Of a DNA stretch of 64,000 nucleotides, positions 33,278-44,616 are shown in pieces (the first letter of the stretch is position 1; every line of letters begins with the position of its first letter). The notes beneath the pieces were generated by a model that saw only the letters and a program-made list of their open reading frames with translations, made no database searches and was not told the DNA's origin. Origin of the DNA: Calendula officinalis (lineage: Eukaryota; Streptophyta; Magnoliopsida; Asterales; Asteraceae); assembly GCA_963853835.1 (NCBI GenBank), contig OY970835.1, positions 9,973,501 to 10,037,500 on the forward strand, written 5' to 3'. The position numbers were made by a program, and so were the translations under genes.

Positions 33278-35233
33278 TGTAACGACCCAAAATTTGTAAA
33301 TAAATAAACCGTAGGAATTGGTTTCGTGTCGTTTGGGCACCGTATGAGAAAGTTATGGGCGAAACCGGGTTGAAACCTAGACCGAAAAGTGCAACCCTGC
33401 TGCAAATGCAGGCTCGCGGCGCGAGCCTGTCGGGAGCGAAACGCGAGGTTGAGCAGAGGGACCAGAGCTGGAACGCGAGCATCTCGCGTCGACTTCGCGT
33501 CGACTTCACGGCGCGAGCCAGGCGCGAGCCTGGCGCGAAGTCTGGTAAAAAGCGGCGACTAGTGGGCAGACCCGCGTCTCCTTGCGACGCGAGCTCGGCG
33601 CGAGCGGGGCGCGAGCTCTTCCGACCAGTGCATTAAATTGGGATTTTTAGCCATAAATGCATTTCCAAAACCCTAGTTCCTTCCATTGGCGATTTTCGAG
33701 TGCAAGGGCTGATTTGGGTCGATTTCTCCATCAAAGCTTGATAGATTTCACTCCTAATTGAAGATTAAAGGTATATCTTCAATCCTTTGTAGTTGTAGCT
33801 TTAGATCTATGGATTTAGAAGCTTGGGGTTGAAACCCTAGATCTTGGGGTATGAGTTATGGTGATATAAATGGTGTATACACCTAATAGATGGTATATTA
33901 ACAAAGGAAACAAGTGTATGATTATGATTTGTAAGAAACTTAAGGGTTGGTTAAACCTAGGGTTTGGTAAATCACCATATTTGGGGGAAATGGATTGATG
34001 GGTGTTATCTAGAGGTAGATGAACACATTATTAGTAGATTGTGATGTTGAATATTGTATGATCTTTGTGTTAGGCTTTCGGTGACATCTTGGAAAGTCGG
34101 TGAACATGTGGAAGCAAGAGTTTTGGTGTCAAGAACACGGTTGGAGCATTTATTGCTAAGGTGAGTACTTGTGGAATTTACTGAGTACATAGCCCTTTTA
34201 AATATTTTCGTTACTTGTGTTATGGTCTATTTGCTTAATTGTGTAGACTGGTAGTTGATAGTTAGTTATACCGATGATAGTATTGAACTAACTTGTTGAT
34301 GATGAAAGTGATAGCCGAGAGCTAGATTTGCATAACCATAGGGTTATGATGAGATTGAGATGATGTGATGTTACGGGCTACTCCCGATCATGAGGTGTGG
34401 ATTGAGGGGCAGTTGGGCGTATTCCCATCGACTCTTCCACGTTAGTCATGAGATGACACGGGCTACTCCCGGTCATGAGGTGTGGAGTGAGGGGCAGTTG
34501 GGCGTATTCCCATCGACTCTTCCACGTTAGTCATGAGATGACACGGGCTACTCCCGGTCATGAGGTGTGGAGTGAGGGGCAGTTGGGGTGGATTCCCATC
34601 GACTCTTCCACGTTAGTTATGCGATGTCACGGGCTACTCCCGGTCATGAGGTGTGGTGTGAGGGGCAGTTGGGCATATTCCCATCGACTCAACCACGATA
34701 GTAGTCCTACTCATTGGACGTATTCCGGTGGGCAAGGCAGGTATCGGTAGCGTGGGCGATCCTATTGACGGTACCTTGTTTCTAGCTAGTTTGGGGGTAA
34801 CCCGATAGTTAGACGTGATTGCTAGGTAAGCAAGATTGATAGGGTCACACTAAGGTGACTAGACTGGATGGTTGGATACATATATATGTATATTGATTGG
34901 TTATATGAAATGTGACATTCATTTTATTATCGGGTCTAAACCCATGTAGCTCACGAGACGCTTTTGTCTCACGTACTCCTTGTTTTGTTTTGCTATGTAC
35001 TCAGGTTCGGGATCGAAGGCTTAGGTACGCATGGATAGAGATGCGGGACCTAGATTAGAAGAGCACTAGATTGGATTTAGTCTTAGCTTGGTTATGATCT
35101 ATTTTGTAACACCTACTTTTATACTCTAATTTCATACCAAGGTTTTTTGTAAATCCAAATTGAGGATGTTCTTCTATTTATAAAAATGTTTTATTTTGGG
35201 CAAATGTTTTGTATTAAAATTTGAGGTGTTACA
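33278..35233 (+). mobile_element. Solo LTR of a Tekay-like gypsy element (1956 bp)
   Basis: It starts TGTAACGACCC and ends GAGGTGTTACA, flanked by GGTTT (33273-33277, 35234-35238) inside copia RT. It is related to the LTRs of A and B (same tips, CACGTACT / CTCAGGTTCGGGATCGAAG block, CCCTAGTT leader). It has the palindrome GGCTCGCGGCGCGAGCC (33411-33427) where A and B have GTTCGCG-CGCGAAC. An 85-bp tandem repeat (start ACGGGCTACTCCCG at 34373, 34458, 34543, 34629) fills 34371-34705. A solo LTR arises by recombination between the two LTRs. Confidence 0.93.
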
Positions 35234-35238
35234 GGTTT

Positions 35239-35890
35239 CATCATAATCAATCACATGAGTTTGAGTATAACCTTTTGCAACCAACCTAGCCTTCTAGGTG
35301 TGCACATTCCCATCCATGTCTATCTTGTTCTTGAAGATCCACTTGCACCCAACGGTTTTAATGCCGGGAGAAGTCTCAATTGAGTTCCATACTTCATTGT
35401 CATACATGGACTGAATCTCACTCTCCATAGCAACTTTCCACTTTTCGGCCTCAGGGCCTTCCATAGCTTCCTTATAACTCGATGGCTCATCGTCATCAAC
35501 CGGTAAACTGTTACCAGTAGATGCGTCGCCTTCAGCAATAGGGTAATCGTAATAATCACCAAAGTGCTCAGGAGGCCGAACAGTTCTAGAGGATCTACGT
35601 GGAACGGTAGGAGTTACATCATTTTCCACAACAGGAGTCACATCCTCTGATTGAGTGCTAGTGTCAACTATAGGTGCCACTACATCTTCATTGGTTGACT
35701 CTTGACACTCTTCAATATCAATTTTGCTCCCACTGTCTTCTTTGGATAATAGCTCTCTCTCAAGGAAGAATCCTCTTCGAGATACGAACACTTTGTTCTC
35801 TTTCGGATTATAAAACCGATGTCCAAAAGATTGTCGTGGGTAGCCAATGAAGTAGCACTTCTCTGATTTGTTATCTAGCTTGTTGTAAGA
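35239..35890 (-). pseudogene. Copia C integrase-RT linker and N-terminal RT
   Basis: The frame runs YPRQSFGHRFYNPKENKVFV, an acidic Ser/Thr/Val linker with SSRTVRPPEHFGDYYDYP, then EPSSYKEAMEGPEAEKWKVA, EIQSMYDNEVW and CKWIFKNKID (start of RT). A TAG follows at about 35294, and further RT codons lead to the solo-LTR junction. These are standard copia motifs in standard order. Confidence 0.87.
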
Positions 35891-36600
35891 TTCATGTTTT
35901 ACAAAAACTTCACAACCCTAGATTTTCAGATGTTTGAGGGAGGGAGGATTCCCTGTCCACATTTCAGATGGAGTTTTACAAGGTTCACGATATGTGCTGC
36001 AGTCTCTAAGGCATATCCCCAGAAACTCATTGGAAGTGTTGATCGAATCATCATTGATCGTACCATGTCTAACAAGGTTCGATTTCTCCTTTCCGACACT
36101 CCATTCAGTTGTGGAGTTCGTGGAGGAGAGAGTTGAGATACTATTCCACAACTCTTTAAATAGTCGATAAACTCTTGACTTAGATACTCTCCGCCCCTGT
36201 CAGAGCGGAGCATCTTAATCTTCTTGCCCAGTTGATTCTCTACTTCTTTCTGATATTCTTTGAACGTTTAAAAAGTATCAGACTTATGTTTAATCAAATA
36301 AACATAACCATATCTACTAAAATCATCAGTAAATGTGACGAAGTATCGTTCACCATGTCTAGTGTTAGATTTGAACGGTCCACACACATCAGTATGTATG
36401 AGGTCCAACAAATCTTTGCCTCTTTCACACGACCCTGTGATTGGCGCCTTTGTCATCTTGCCAAGTAAACAAGACTCACACACATCATCTGATTTCAAGT
36501 CAAATGATTCTAACACTCCATCCTTTTGGAGTTTAGCTATGCGTTTCTTGTTTATATGTCCTAAGCGACAATGCCATCGACATGACTTATCCAATACACC
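35891..36600 (-). pseudogene. Copia C integrase
   Basis: It has the GAG-pre-integrase and zinc finger (CRWHCRLGHINKKRIAKLQ, CESCLLGKMTKAP) and the core (LLDLIHTDVCGPFKS with the first Asp; MLRSDRGGEYLS with the second; NGVSERRNRTLLDMVRSMM with Glu). The triad is complete. A stop at about 36268 and a frameshift near 36000 break the frame. Confidence 0.88.
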
Positions 36601-37047
36601 TTTGGATGAATCAACATTTAATATTAGATTTCTATTGTTTAGTCAACCAACATTTTCATATATACCAGCACAAGGAATAGCTTTAAAATAAAACACATCA
36701 TCTTTATAAACTAAAATAGAACCATTGTCATCATCAAAAACGAAATTAAAACCATCCTTAAACAATGCGTAAAATGAAATAATGTTGCATGCCATGCAGG
36801 GCGAAAAACAAACATCTAATAAGATGAAAGAACGTCCACTGCTAAGCATGAGCTCGTAATCTCATATCTTAGTGACAGCAGCCGAAACTATGTTTCCCAT
36901 GATCAGATTAAGCTCTCCATGCTTCAACTTCCTACTGTTCTTAAGTCCTAGAGGTGCCAGACTTTTGGACCTTATGATTTTTCAAATCATCCAGGTACTT
37001 TGGGCAGCTTCTTTTCTAGTGACCCTTTCCTTGACAGTAGTAGAAAT
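36601..37047 (-). pseudogene. Copia C gag C-terminus and protease region remnant
   Basis: At the right edge the minus strand reads FYYCQGKGH, stop, KRSCPKYLDDLKN, a zinc knuckle with a TAG in place of Trp and the first Cys lost at the junction. Downstream lie short frames (FILLDVCFSPCMACNIISF, DNGSILVYKDDVFYFK) typical of the copia protease-integrase interval. I could not place the DSGA-type active site. Confidence 0.6.
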
Positions 37048-37415
37048 TTTTTTATTAATTTCTACGTTAAATTAAAAGTTTTTATTATTTTTAATTTTTT
37101 TTAATTTAATTTTTTTTAACTCAAAAAATCAGTATTGTGAGTCCTGAAGTTCAACACTGATTTCAAAACTTCATACTCCCCAACGGTTACTTTCCTTAAT
37201 AGAAAAGTTACCGTTGGAATAGGATAAGGCTGTCATTTCGCCATTTTTACTTCCCAATACTGTAATGATTATCAATTAAGAGTATAAATAATCGATTTCT
37301 TCATATTTAAATCATTTTCTCGTTTATTTACTCTCTTTCTCTCAAACTACTCTCTGCGATTAACGTTTTTACTCTTCATTTGCAAGCGAAATTTCAATTC
37401 GTAATCACAGATTAA

Positions 37416-37752
37416 ATGGCGAACTTTCAATTTGTTGCTCCAAATCTCGTCGCACCCGCTAAAGATTTTCAAAGGGATGAACTCCCTAAGTTTACGAGGA
37501 ACAACATAATTGCAAATTTCGTGATTCCCCAGGGTTGGGTATGCCCTCAATTTCAACAAATAGTTACATATCTCAAGCATTGCCCAATCACTAATGCTCT
37601 TCAAGCTTCACCCAGAGCAATCTATCCCTCAATGCTGTGTGAATTTTGGTACTCTGCTATTTTGGATTCACCAGATATGATTGCGGGATGGGTAATTTGA
37701 GATCAACGAAGAGCTTTCTTCTCCACTGAAATCATTAAACGGGATCATCAAC
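37416..37752 (+). pseudogene. N2 gag-like ORF, exon 1, N-terminal part
   Basis: The natural start is kept (MANFQFVAPNLVAPAKDF). Then come FVIPQGWVCPQF, TNALQASPRAIYPSMLCEFW and IAGWVI with a TGA at 37698-37700 where N1 has Arg. Further codons continue to 37752, where copia D begins. This is the only place the true N-terminus of the family can be read in this window. Confidence 0.68.
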
Positions 37753-38867
37753 TGAAGGGTTTCATTGTAACTGTTTGACCACTTGGGTCAACCACCTAGT
37801 CACACTGATTCGACCATAGACTGATAAGAACATGAACTTGTTCTTACCGGTTGAACCAACTAGCTAGTTTAATCCCTAAAAGCGGAACTGAGATTAAACT
37901 TAATCCTTAAACCCTAAAGGATTGGGATGTTGGAAATCTAAACTAGATTAACAAGAAAGAAGCCTTGTACGAAAAACTCGAACACACACACAAGCTTGTG
38001 TGTGTTCGTCGAACACTGACCAAGAGGGAGGGGGAAAAAGGGTTTTTCAAATCATATCTTAACTGCTTAAGATTAGTCCACCAGTGATGAGCAAGACAAG
38101 AAACCTTCTAGACGGTTCTTGCAACGATCCTTGAATAAATCGATCAATCTTCGAAGAACGCGAAGAACGAACGAAGAACGAACGAAGAACACTTGAAGAA
38201 CACCAAGCTTGGTTTTCTTCCTTGTTTCGGCCGAAATATCAAGGGAGGAGGGGAGGAATTTCGTGGGTAAGGCAAGGGGTGGAAAAGGGTTGCCCTAAGC
38301 CTCTTATTTATAATAGAATAAGTTGCACTTTAGGTCCTTCTAGTTTAATTAAGCTTAATCTCTTAATTAAACTTTCCCTTTCTTTGTTTCTAACCCTTAT
38401 AGTTTAACTATTTATTATTATTGCATTTAACTATTAAATATCTAGTATCATACACTTTATATATTTTGGTATTATACATACACGAAATATGTACTTGTAT
38501 TTATACTTTTAATAATTAATTATATAATAACCTTTATATAGTTTATACAATAATATTATCCAATTACCATATGATTTAATTGCTTTAAATCATATTATGA
38601 ATAATCTATAATTAACACATTGTATATTTACTCAACTAGTAAATGTACAAATACTTGTATTAATTAGTCAGTTAAACTAATCTAGTAATAAGTTAATCTT
38701 AACTTAATACTTAAATGATTTATAATGACTATTATAAATCATTCCTCTCCAATTATCATTTCATAATAACTACTCGTATTACATGCACTCACCGGTGTGA
38801 CCCTTAAGTGTTTCGTAGGCATGGACGTGTCATCATAGGTTGACTAACTGTGCACATAAATCCAATA
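37753..38867 (-). repeat. 3' LTR of copia D (1115 bp)
   Basis: On the minus strand it starts at 38867 (TATTGGATTTATGTGCACAG, one change from TGTTGG) and ends at 37753. It contains a near-perfect palindrome of CA/TG repeats (37979-38008) and runs of GAAGAACGAAC. A close relative is at 62672-63815. Confidence 0.88.
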
Positions 38868-41329
38868 GACTCCGACTTGTGCAAGTTCGTAACCCAAGCT
38901 TGATGGCACTAGCCTGCAGCGGCCCCTAGACAGGCAATACAGGATAACCAACCCCATAGAAACAGCTTTGTAACCCAGGTATAGTTTTTGAAAAAAACTC
39001 TTTTAATAGCGTCGCCTAGCAAAGAACACTCCGTCTTTACTTCTTGGGTAACGTGTTAGGTTTATCCCTTGCAGCACGATATTTGTGATAACGAATACGA
39101 GCATGGTAGAAATTATCAACTCCTGTACTCGAAATCATTTCTTGACCTCTTGATATAAAACTGTGTGATAACGACAAAGAACATATCAGTTCGTTGAGCA
39201 CGGCCGTGCATTTTTAGTTTATCATCATGTCAAGGAACCCATAAATATCTCTCCTAAAAAGGAGGTGCAATTACCATCTAGTTATATTTCGATTCAAAAT
39301 ACAAATTCCTCTGTACCCAGTAAAGCCTCGTATGACCACCATATTTTAGAATTGTCTAAGACGAACCAAAGCACATTAGTCATTGTATCCCAAACCAAAT
39401 ACCTCAGGCTTAAGGACAATCCTAGTGAATAATACTTTTGAACTTTTCAACCACGAAGTATTATCACGGTGGTCAATCCAATATTCGTCGAGCTCCAACA
39501 GAATATCACCGATATTTGGTTTACACAAAAACTTGTGTAGCTATCTTCGAAGAACTTCGAATCTACCACCAAATACCGCGATGACGTTAACGTCCCATCA
39601 AGGTTCCCACCAAGACGAGTAGTCACGGATTTATGTCTTTTGAATAAAATAACTTTTATTCATGGATATTCTTAAAACATACAAATTCTGAGTAATAATG
39701 ACACTAACTCATGTATTATTCCTCACTGGACATAGATACAGAATTATTACTGGATCATTACTTATTCCTTTTTGTTCATGTTGATTACTTAATGACTTTT
39801 ACAACCTTAATTGTAACTTTATCACTAAACTAGTCATTTATATTAAACTAAAGACATAAGACGAGTGTTTGAAAAATACTATTTCTTTTGCCTTTGCTAG
39901 ATTTTGTTCTTGCAACATTCTAGAACATATTCTAGTCTTGCCCTTTTATGCAATTCGGCAAAATTAGGAGGATTGGAAAGTAACTCCTTAGTTTCTTGAA
40001 TTCATAAAATTCGCCTTGTAACTAAAGCCTCTTTTAGTCACTTGATTTGTAGATATATCATTACTAGTTAAAGAAATTTCCTTAAATGATTAACTTATTC
40101 ACTGGAGTGTGAATATCCTATTAGATTTGCAATAATTAATCACAAGACTTGTGACCACGCTATTAGGCTTGCAATAATCTAATCAACAATCATTTATCAT
40201 TTCTCTTAACTCTTTGGCTAACGACTTGGTAATACTTGTTGTTAATATCCTAACTAACTTACTAATTCATTAGTACCACCAATGAATATGTTAGTCATAG
40301 CTCCCACTAAATTTTATGGAAATAAGCATCACTTAAACTACTTACTCTTGACCTAGTCAAAACTTATAGTTTAAACCTTTAAGAATTAATCAATTATCAA
40401 AGTCATCCATTGGATTTGTGAATATCCAACATTCCTTTGAAGGGAATCATGACTTTCATTGATTACTGTATCTAACAAGTATAAGACACTTGAAACGATA
40501 CTTCCAATTCTTAAGTGTATTAGTATCTTTTAAGAATCTCATTTAATGCCAAAGTCATTTCTTGGATTTCTCAAATATCCATTATTCCTATAAGGGAATT
40601 ATGACTTGATCAAATGTTGTATTTGTTACAAGTATAAAAGACTTGCAATAATACATTTTAATTCTTAAATTCTTTAATATAGTTTGTCTCTTTTAAGAGT
40701 TCATTTAATGTCTAAGTCATTTTCCTTGGATTATACGAATATCCAATTATTCCTATTAGGAAATTATGACTTCATTAAATTCCTTTATCACAAGTATGAA
40801 AGACTTGTAATAATACTCTTTAAAGTCTATCTTGATTATATCCAATATAATCATACTATATTAACACTCATACTTTAAAACTTACTATCATAAGTAACCA
40901 TTACTTAAGATGTTTTAAATGAGTTCAATGTACCTTGAACTTTACGCTTTCCATAAAAACTCTTAAATACTTTCATTAGAAAAACTTTCTAATTACTAGC
41001 ATCTAAGTAATTTGAGCTTCTAAGATATTCACACAACAATCAAACAAATATAAACAATGAGATCATTATTAAGTCAATACTTGACTTTATAATCTAGTCA
41101 TAAAACTTGACTAGTATAATCAACACACATGCACACACAATATAATTCAACCATGGATTCAACGATAAACTTAAAATACCAAAATTTATCTTAAAAATAG
41201 AAAATGTAATTTTGTTCAAAACAACTTAAAAAAAAAATTGTTTTACTGAATCCATACGAAAAATACTGAATTAAAATGTGGTGTTTGTGGGATCATTATC
41301 TCATGTTAGCCCATCTCACTTTTCATCAT
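38868..41329. other. Copia D interior without recognisable pol
   Basis: AT-rich sequence with many short repeated words (CTTTTAAGAATCTCATTTAATG-like blocks about 170 bp apart near 40520 and 40690, each with AAGTCATTT and a TATTCCTATAAGG-like stretch). No RT, RNase H or integrase motif is visible in either direction, so the pol gene was lost or replaced. Confidence 0.5.
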
Positions 41330-42036
41330 CTCATGCAATAAACAAATGCGAAAGTTGAGTTACTTGTAATAACTTGTACAAGTAGGAAAAGGAGTATCTA
41401 GAAGTTGGTCAAGTCAACTGAGTAGCAAGCATGGCCTCCTACCCTTTGACCCTTGCCACGACCAAGAAACCGTTTCTCGGTCCTTGCGTTTCTTGGCTTT
41501 ACCTTCTAGACCTTTTGTTTGATTCCATTACCCTTAGGCACGTCTTGGCAGAGATTGGTTTTACCCTTTCCCTTTCCACTGCGCCTCTTTCTCTTTTTCA
41601 CTACCATCATCAGTTACTACGAGATCATTCTTAAACTTGGTCCCCAAACTCAACTCACTAGTCTTGAGCATGGAATGTAGCTCATCAATGGATTGCTCCA
41701 TGTTATGCATGTTGTAGTTGACTACATAAGACTTATAGTCATTTAACAACGAGTTGAGTATCATTATTGTTGCTAACTGCAACGGCACTGGGTGTCCTAG
41801 TCATTCAACATGATCCATGTGCTCTTTCATTTTCATGACGTGAGCACTCACCGATGATCACTTGACCATCTTGCAAGAGTTGAACACTCTACAAGAGTAA
41901 TATGCTTGTCCTGGTTCATCTCTAGCATTCGTGGCAAGGTCAATTAGTATTGCTCTTTCTAGGACATTTCTTTTCTCTCATGCCTAAGCATAATCTGACG
42001 ATCACGCCTCCAATTAAGAAACTTTGACCCAGTCAA
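41330..42036 (-). pseudogene. Copia D gag remnant
   Basis: The minus-strand frame 41561-41788 reads LATIMILNSLLNDYKSYVVN, YNMHNMEQSIDELHSMLKTS, then a Lys/Glu-rich tail. This is the C-terminal helix region of copia gag. Upstream codons (KMKEHMDHVE, then a stop) extend it. A degenerate linker follows downstream. The N-terminus is lost at the junction with the truncated LTR (about 42036). Confidence 0.8.
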
Positions 42037-42914
42037 CTCGAACACACACAAGCTTGTGTGTGTTCGTCGAACACTGACCAAGAGGGAGGGGGAAAAAGGG
42101 TTTTTCAAATCATACCTTAACTGCTTCAGATTAGTCCACCAGTGATGAGCAAGACAAGAAACCTTCTAGCCGGTTCTTGCAACGATCCTTGAATAAATCG
42201 ATCAATCTTTGAAGAACGCGAAGAACGAACGAAGAACACTTGAAGAACACCAAGCTTGGTGTTCTTCCTTGTTTCGGCCGAAATATCAAGGGAGGAGGGG
42301 AGGAATTTCGTGGGTAAGGCAAGGGGTGGAAAAGGGTTGCCCTAAGCCTCTTATTTATAATAGAATAAGTTGCACTTTAGGTCCTTCTAATTTAATCAAG
42401 CTTAATCTCTTAATTAAACTTTCCCTTTCTTTGTTTCTAACCCTTATAGTTTAACTATTTATTATTATTGCATTTAACTATTAAATATCTAGTATCATAC
42501 ACTTTATATATTTCGGTATTATACATACACGAAATATATACTTGTATTTATACTTTTAATAATTAATTATATAATAACCTTTATATAATTTATACAATAA
42601 TATTATCCAATTACCATATGATTTAATTGCTTTAAATCATATTATGGATAATCTATAATTAACACATTGTATATTTACTCAACTAGTAAATGTACAAATA
42701 CTTGTATTAATTAGTCAGTTAAACTAATCTAGTAATAAGTTAATCTTAACTTTATACTTAACTAATTTATAATGACTATTATAAATCATTGCTTTCCAAG
42801 TATCATTGCATAATAACTACTCGTATTACATGCACTCACCGGTGTGACCCGTAAGTGTTTCGTAGGCATGGACGTGTCATCATAGGTTGACTAACTGTGC
42901 ACATAAATCCAACA
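42037..42914 (-). repeat. Truncated 5' LTR of copia D (878 bp)
   Basis: It matches 37977-38867 closely and keeps the intact outer edge (TGTTGGATTTATG on the minus strand). The last 225 or so bases of the LTR and the primer site are missing. It holds a perfect 28-bp palindrome (42039-42066). Confidence 0.88.
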
Positions 42915-43927
42915 TCAACTTCCTGCACATGTCCATTATGATGAATTTGTTGATCGTGATACTGCACGATCAGTGTTGCCACTTCTTGGAAGACAAAGGA
43001 CAACATGAACAATCAAAAGACACGAATTTGGACCTATGTGGGGAATTATGATTTCTACCATAATTCGTTGTATGATCCACAAAAAAGGGGCACTTGACCA
43101 AATTAATGATTTTGGAATGTAGATGGTACACGCAATGTACCACAACAGGCATATTGATTATGCTAGACTGATCTTCAATGAGCTTGCCTCTCAAGTTCAG
43201 GCACGACACAGGACTCCTAATGTTCCTTTGTGCATGTTTTTATCAATAATCTTCCAAAACTCCATGCCAGAAAACATGTATGATGATTTTGATGGAGTTC
43301 GAGCTGATCTTCCTCCCATCCATGAAAAATTATTCTTTCATCAGCCTAGGGAAGATGAACCACCCCTCAGTGCCACAATGTTAGCCATTGCAGAGGCTCA
43401 TATGGATGAAAATGAAGATGAAGATGATACTGATGATGATAATGGTGATGATTATGCTAATGACAATGATGATATTGAGATGGAAGATGTTCCACCCCCT
43501 CCAGTCCAAGAACCAGAACCTGATGTTCCCAATACTGCATCAGTTTCTGATACTGAAGAACACCCCTTGATTATCAGAAGAAGGGTTAGAAGAAGGTTGA
43601 GTCCAGTCATCATGGCTGCACTGTCCACAGACTCAGTGTTACACAGTTTGCATCCAACACTGAACCCTTCTCTAGAAGAGCAACATCAAATAGCATCTCA
43701 TGCTGAACTTCCAGAACCAGCACAAGAACACATTGCTCAACCACCACCAAACATGGAACCACATGTTCCATTGGATGTTGAAATTGCTTATGAGCAACAA
43801 AATCTGGACGCAGAAGCACAACAAACAGAACAACAAAATCAGGAAGGTGCTGGAGGTTCAAATCAGCACACAAATGATCTATCACCTATCTCTGTTGAAG
43901 GGAGAAGGGAATCTGACAAAGCCTCAG
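42915..43927 (+). pseudogene. N2 gag-like ORF, exon 1, second part
   Basis: It continues QLPAHVHYDEFVDRD and FGPMWGIMISTIIRCM, then FGM followed by a TAG near 43120 (Gln in N1). The long open part follows: YARLIFNELASQVQARHR, CMFLSIIFQNSMPENMYDD, an Asp/Glu-rich block, PPPPVQEPEPD, IIRRRVRRRLS and a Gln-rich tail ending in ESDKAS at the splice donor. Confidence 0.68.
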
Positions 43928-44616
43928 GTATGAATTTCTTAAAAAACCCTCAAACTCCTACATATATGTTATTTTTTTCAAAACTGGAGACTAAGTATTG
44001 ACCTGTACCAACTCAATACTGACCAAAGTCTCAAACGATTTTTTTTAATATATATTCTCTTAAGGCCAACATAGTTAGCCCACTGCTACTATGAAAAATT
44101 CCTACACTGAGCACAAAAGATCATTGCCAGCCTACAGTTGTCTTAACATATAAAAAGACAATGGTGGTTGATTTTACACTGACACCCACTGGTACTGCTT
44201 CTATCATACCCAATTTATGTTAATTTGGACAACATGATTTAAGAAATGATCACAAACCCTAAAGCTACACTATCCAAATAAAATTCATGGGGTTTAAGCC
44301 ACATTACTGTTATCACTCTAACACCGAGTGATAAACATTGAAATTACAAAGAAGCATATCCCAGGCTTCATTTTCTTACACCCAAACCTTTTCAGAAAAA
44401 GTGACTTCTCCTATACTGAGCTACTACACATCACAATCACTTATACTGAAAACTTTCTTACACATGCTATGCACAAGTCCACAATATTTCATCATACACC
44501 AGATGAAATATAGACTTCAAAAACTCTGTTTAAATGATTTTAGAATTAACCAACACCACAATTCTATTTGATAAGCCATCCCATACTAACTAGTTACTAT
44601 ATTTTTGTTTCTTTAG
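43928..44616 (+). other. Spliceosomal intron in the N2 ORF (689 bp)
   Basis: Donor CAG/GTATGA at 43927/43928; branch point TACTAAC at 44584-44590; pyrimidine-rich tract and acceptor TTTAG at 44612-44616. Joining ESDKAS to PSVQGTHVQQAPVEEV keeps one frame (split codon G-CA). The interior has stops in all frames. N1 keeps the same block at 4255-4942. Confidence 0.85.

Larger units (their letters stand above)
30287..37047 (-). mobile_element. Copia element C, 5' part missing
   Basis: Read on the minus strand: gag zinc knuckle, integrase, RT, RNase H, a long 3' untranslated part, a purine tract (GTTCAAGTCGGAGAC, 31074-31088) and the 3' LTR. The 5' LTR, primer site and most of gag are absent. At about 37047 the sequence changes into element N2. 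A solo LTR interrupts RT. Confidence 0.88.
37753..42914 (-). mobile_element. Copia element D, inserted in N2
   Basis: The plus-strand edges are TGAAGGG (37753) and CCAACA (42914), flanked by TCAAC (37748-37752, 42915-42919). N1 shows the uninterrupted target. On the minus strand: a truncated 5' LTR, a gag remnant, a long stretch without pol, a purine tract (CACAAGTCGGAGTC, 38868-38882) and the 3' LTR. It is a deletion derivative. Confidence 0.92.
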
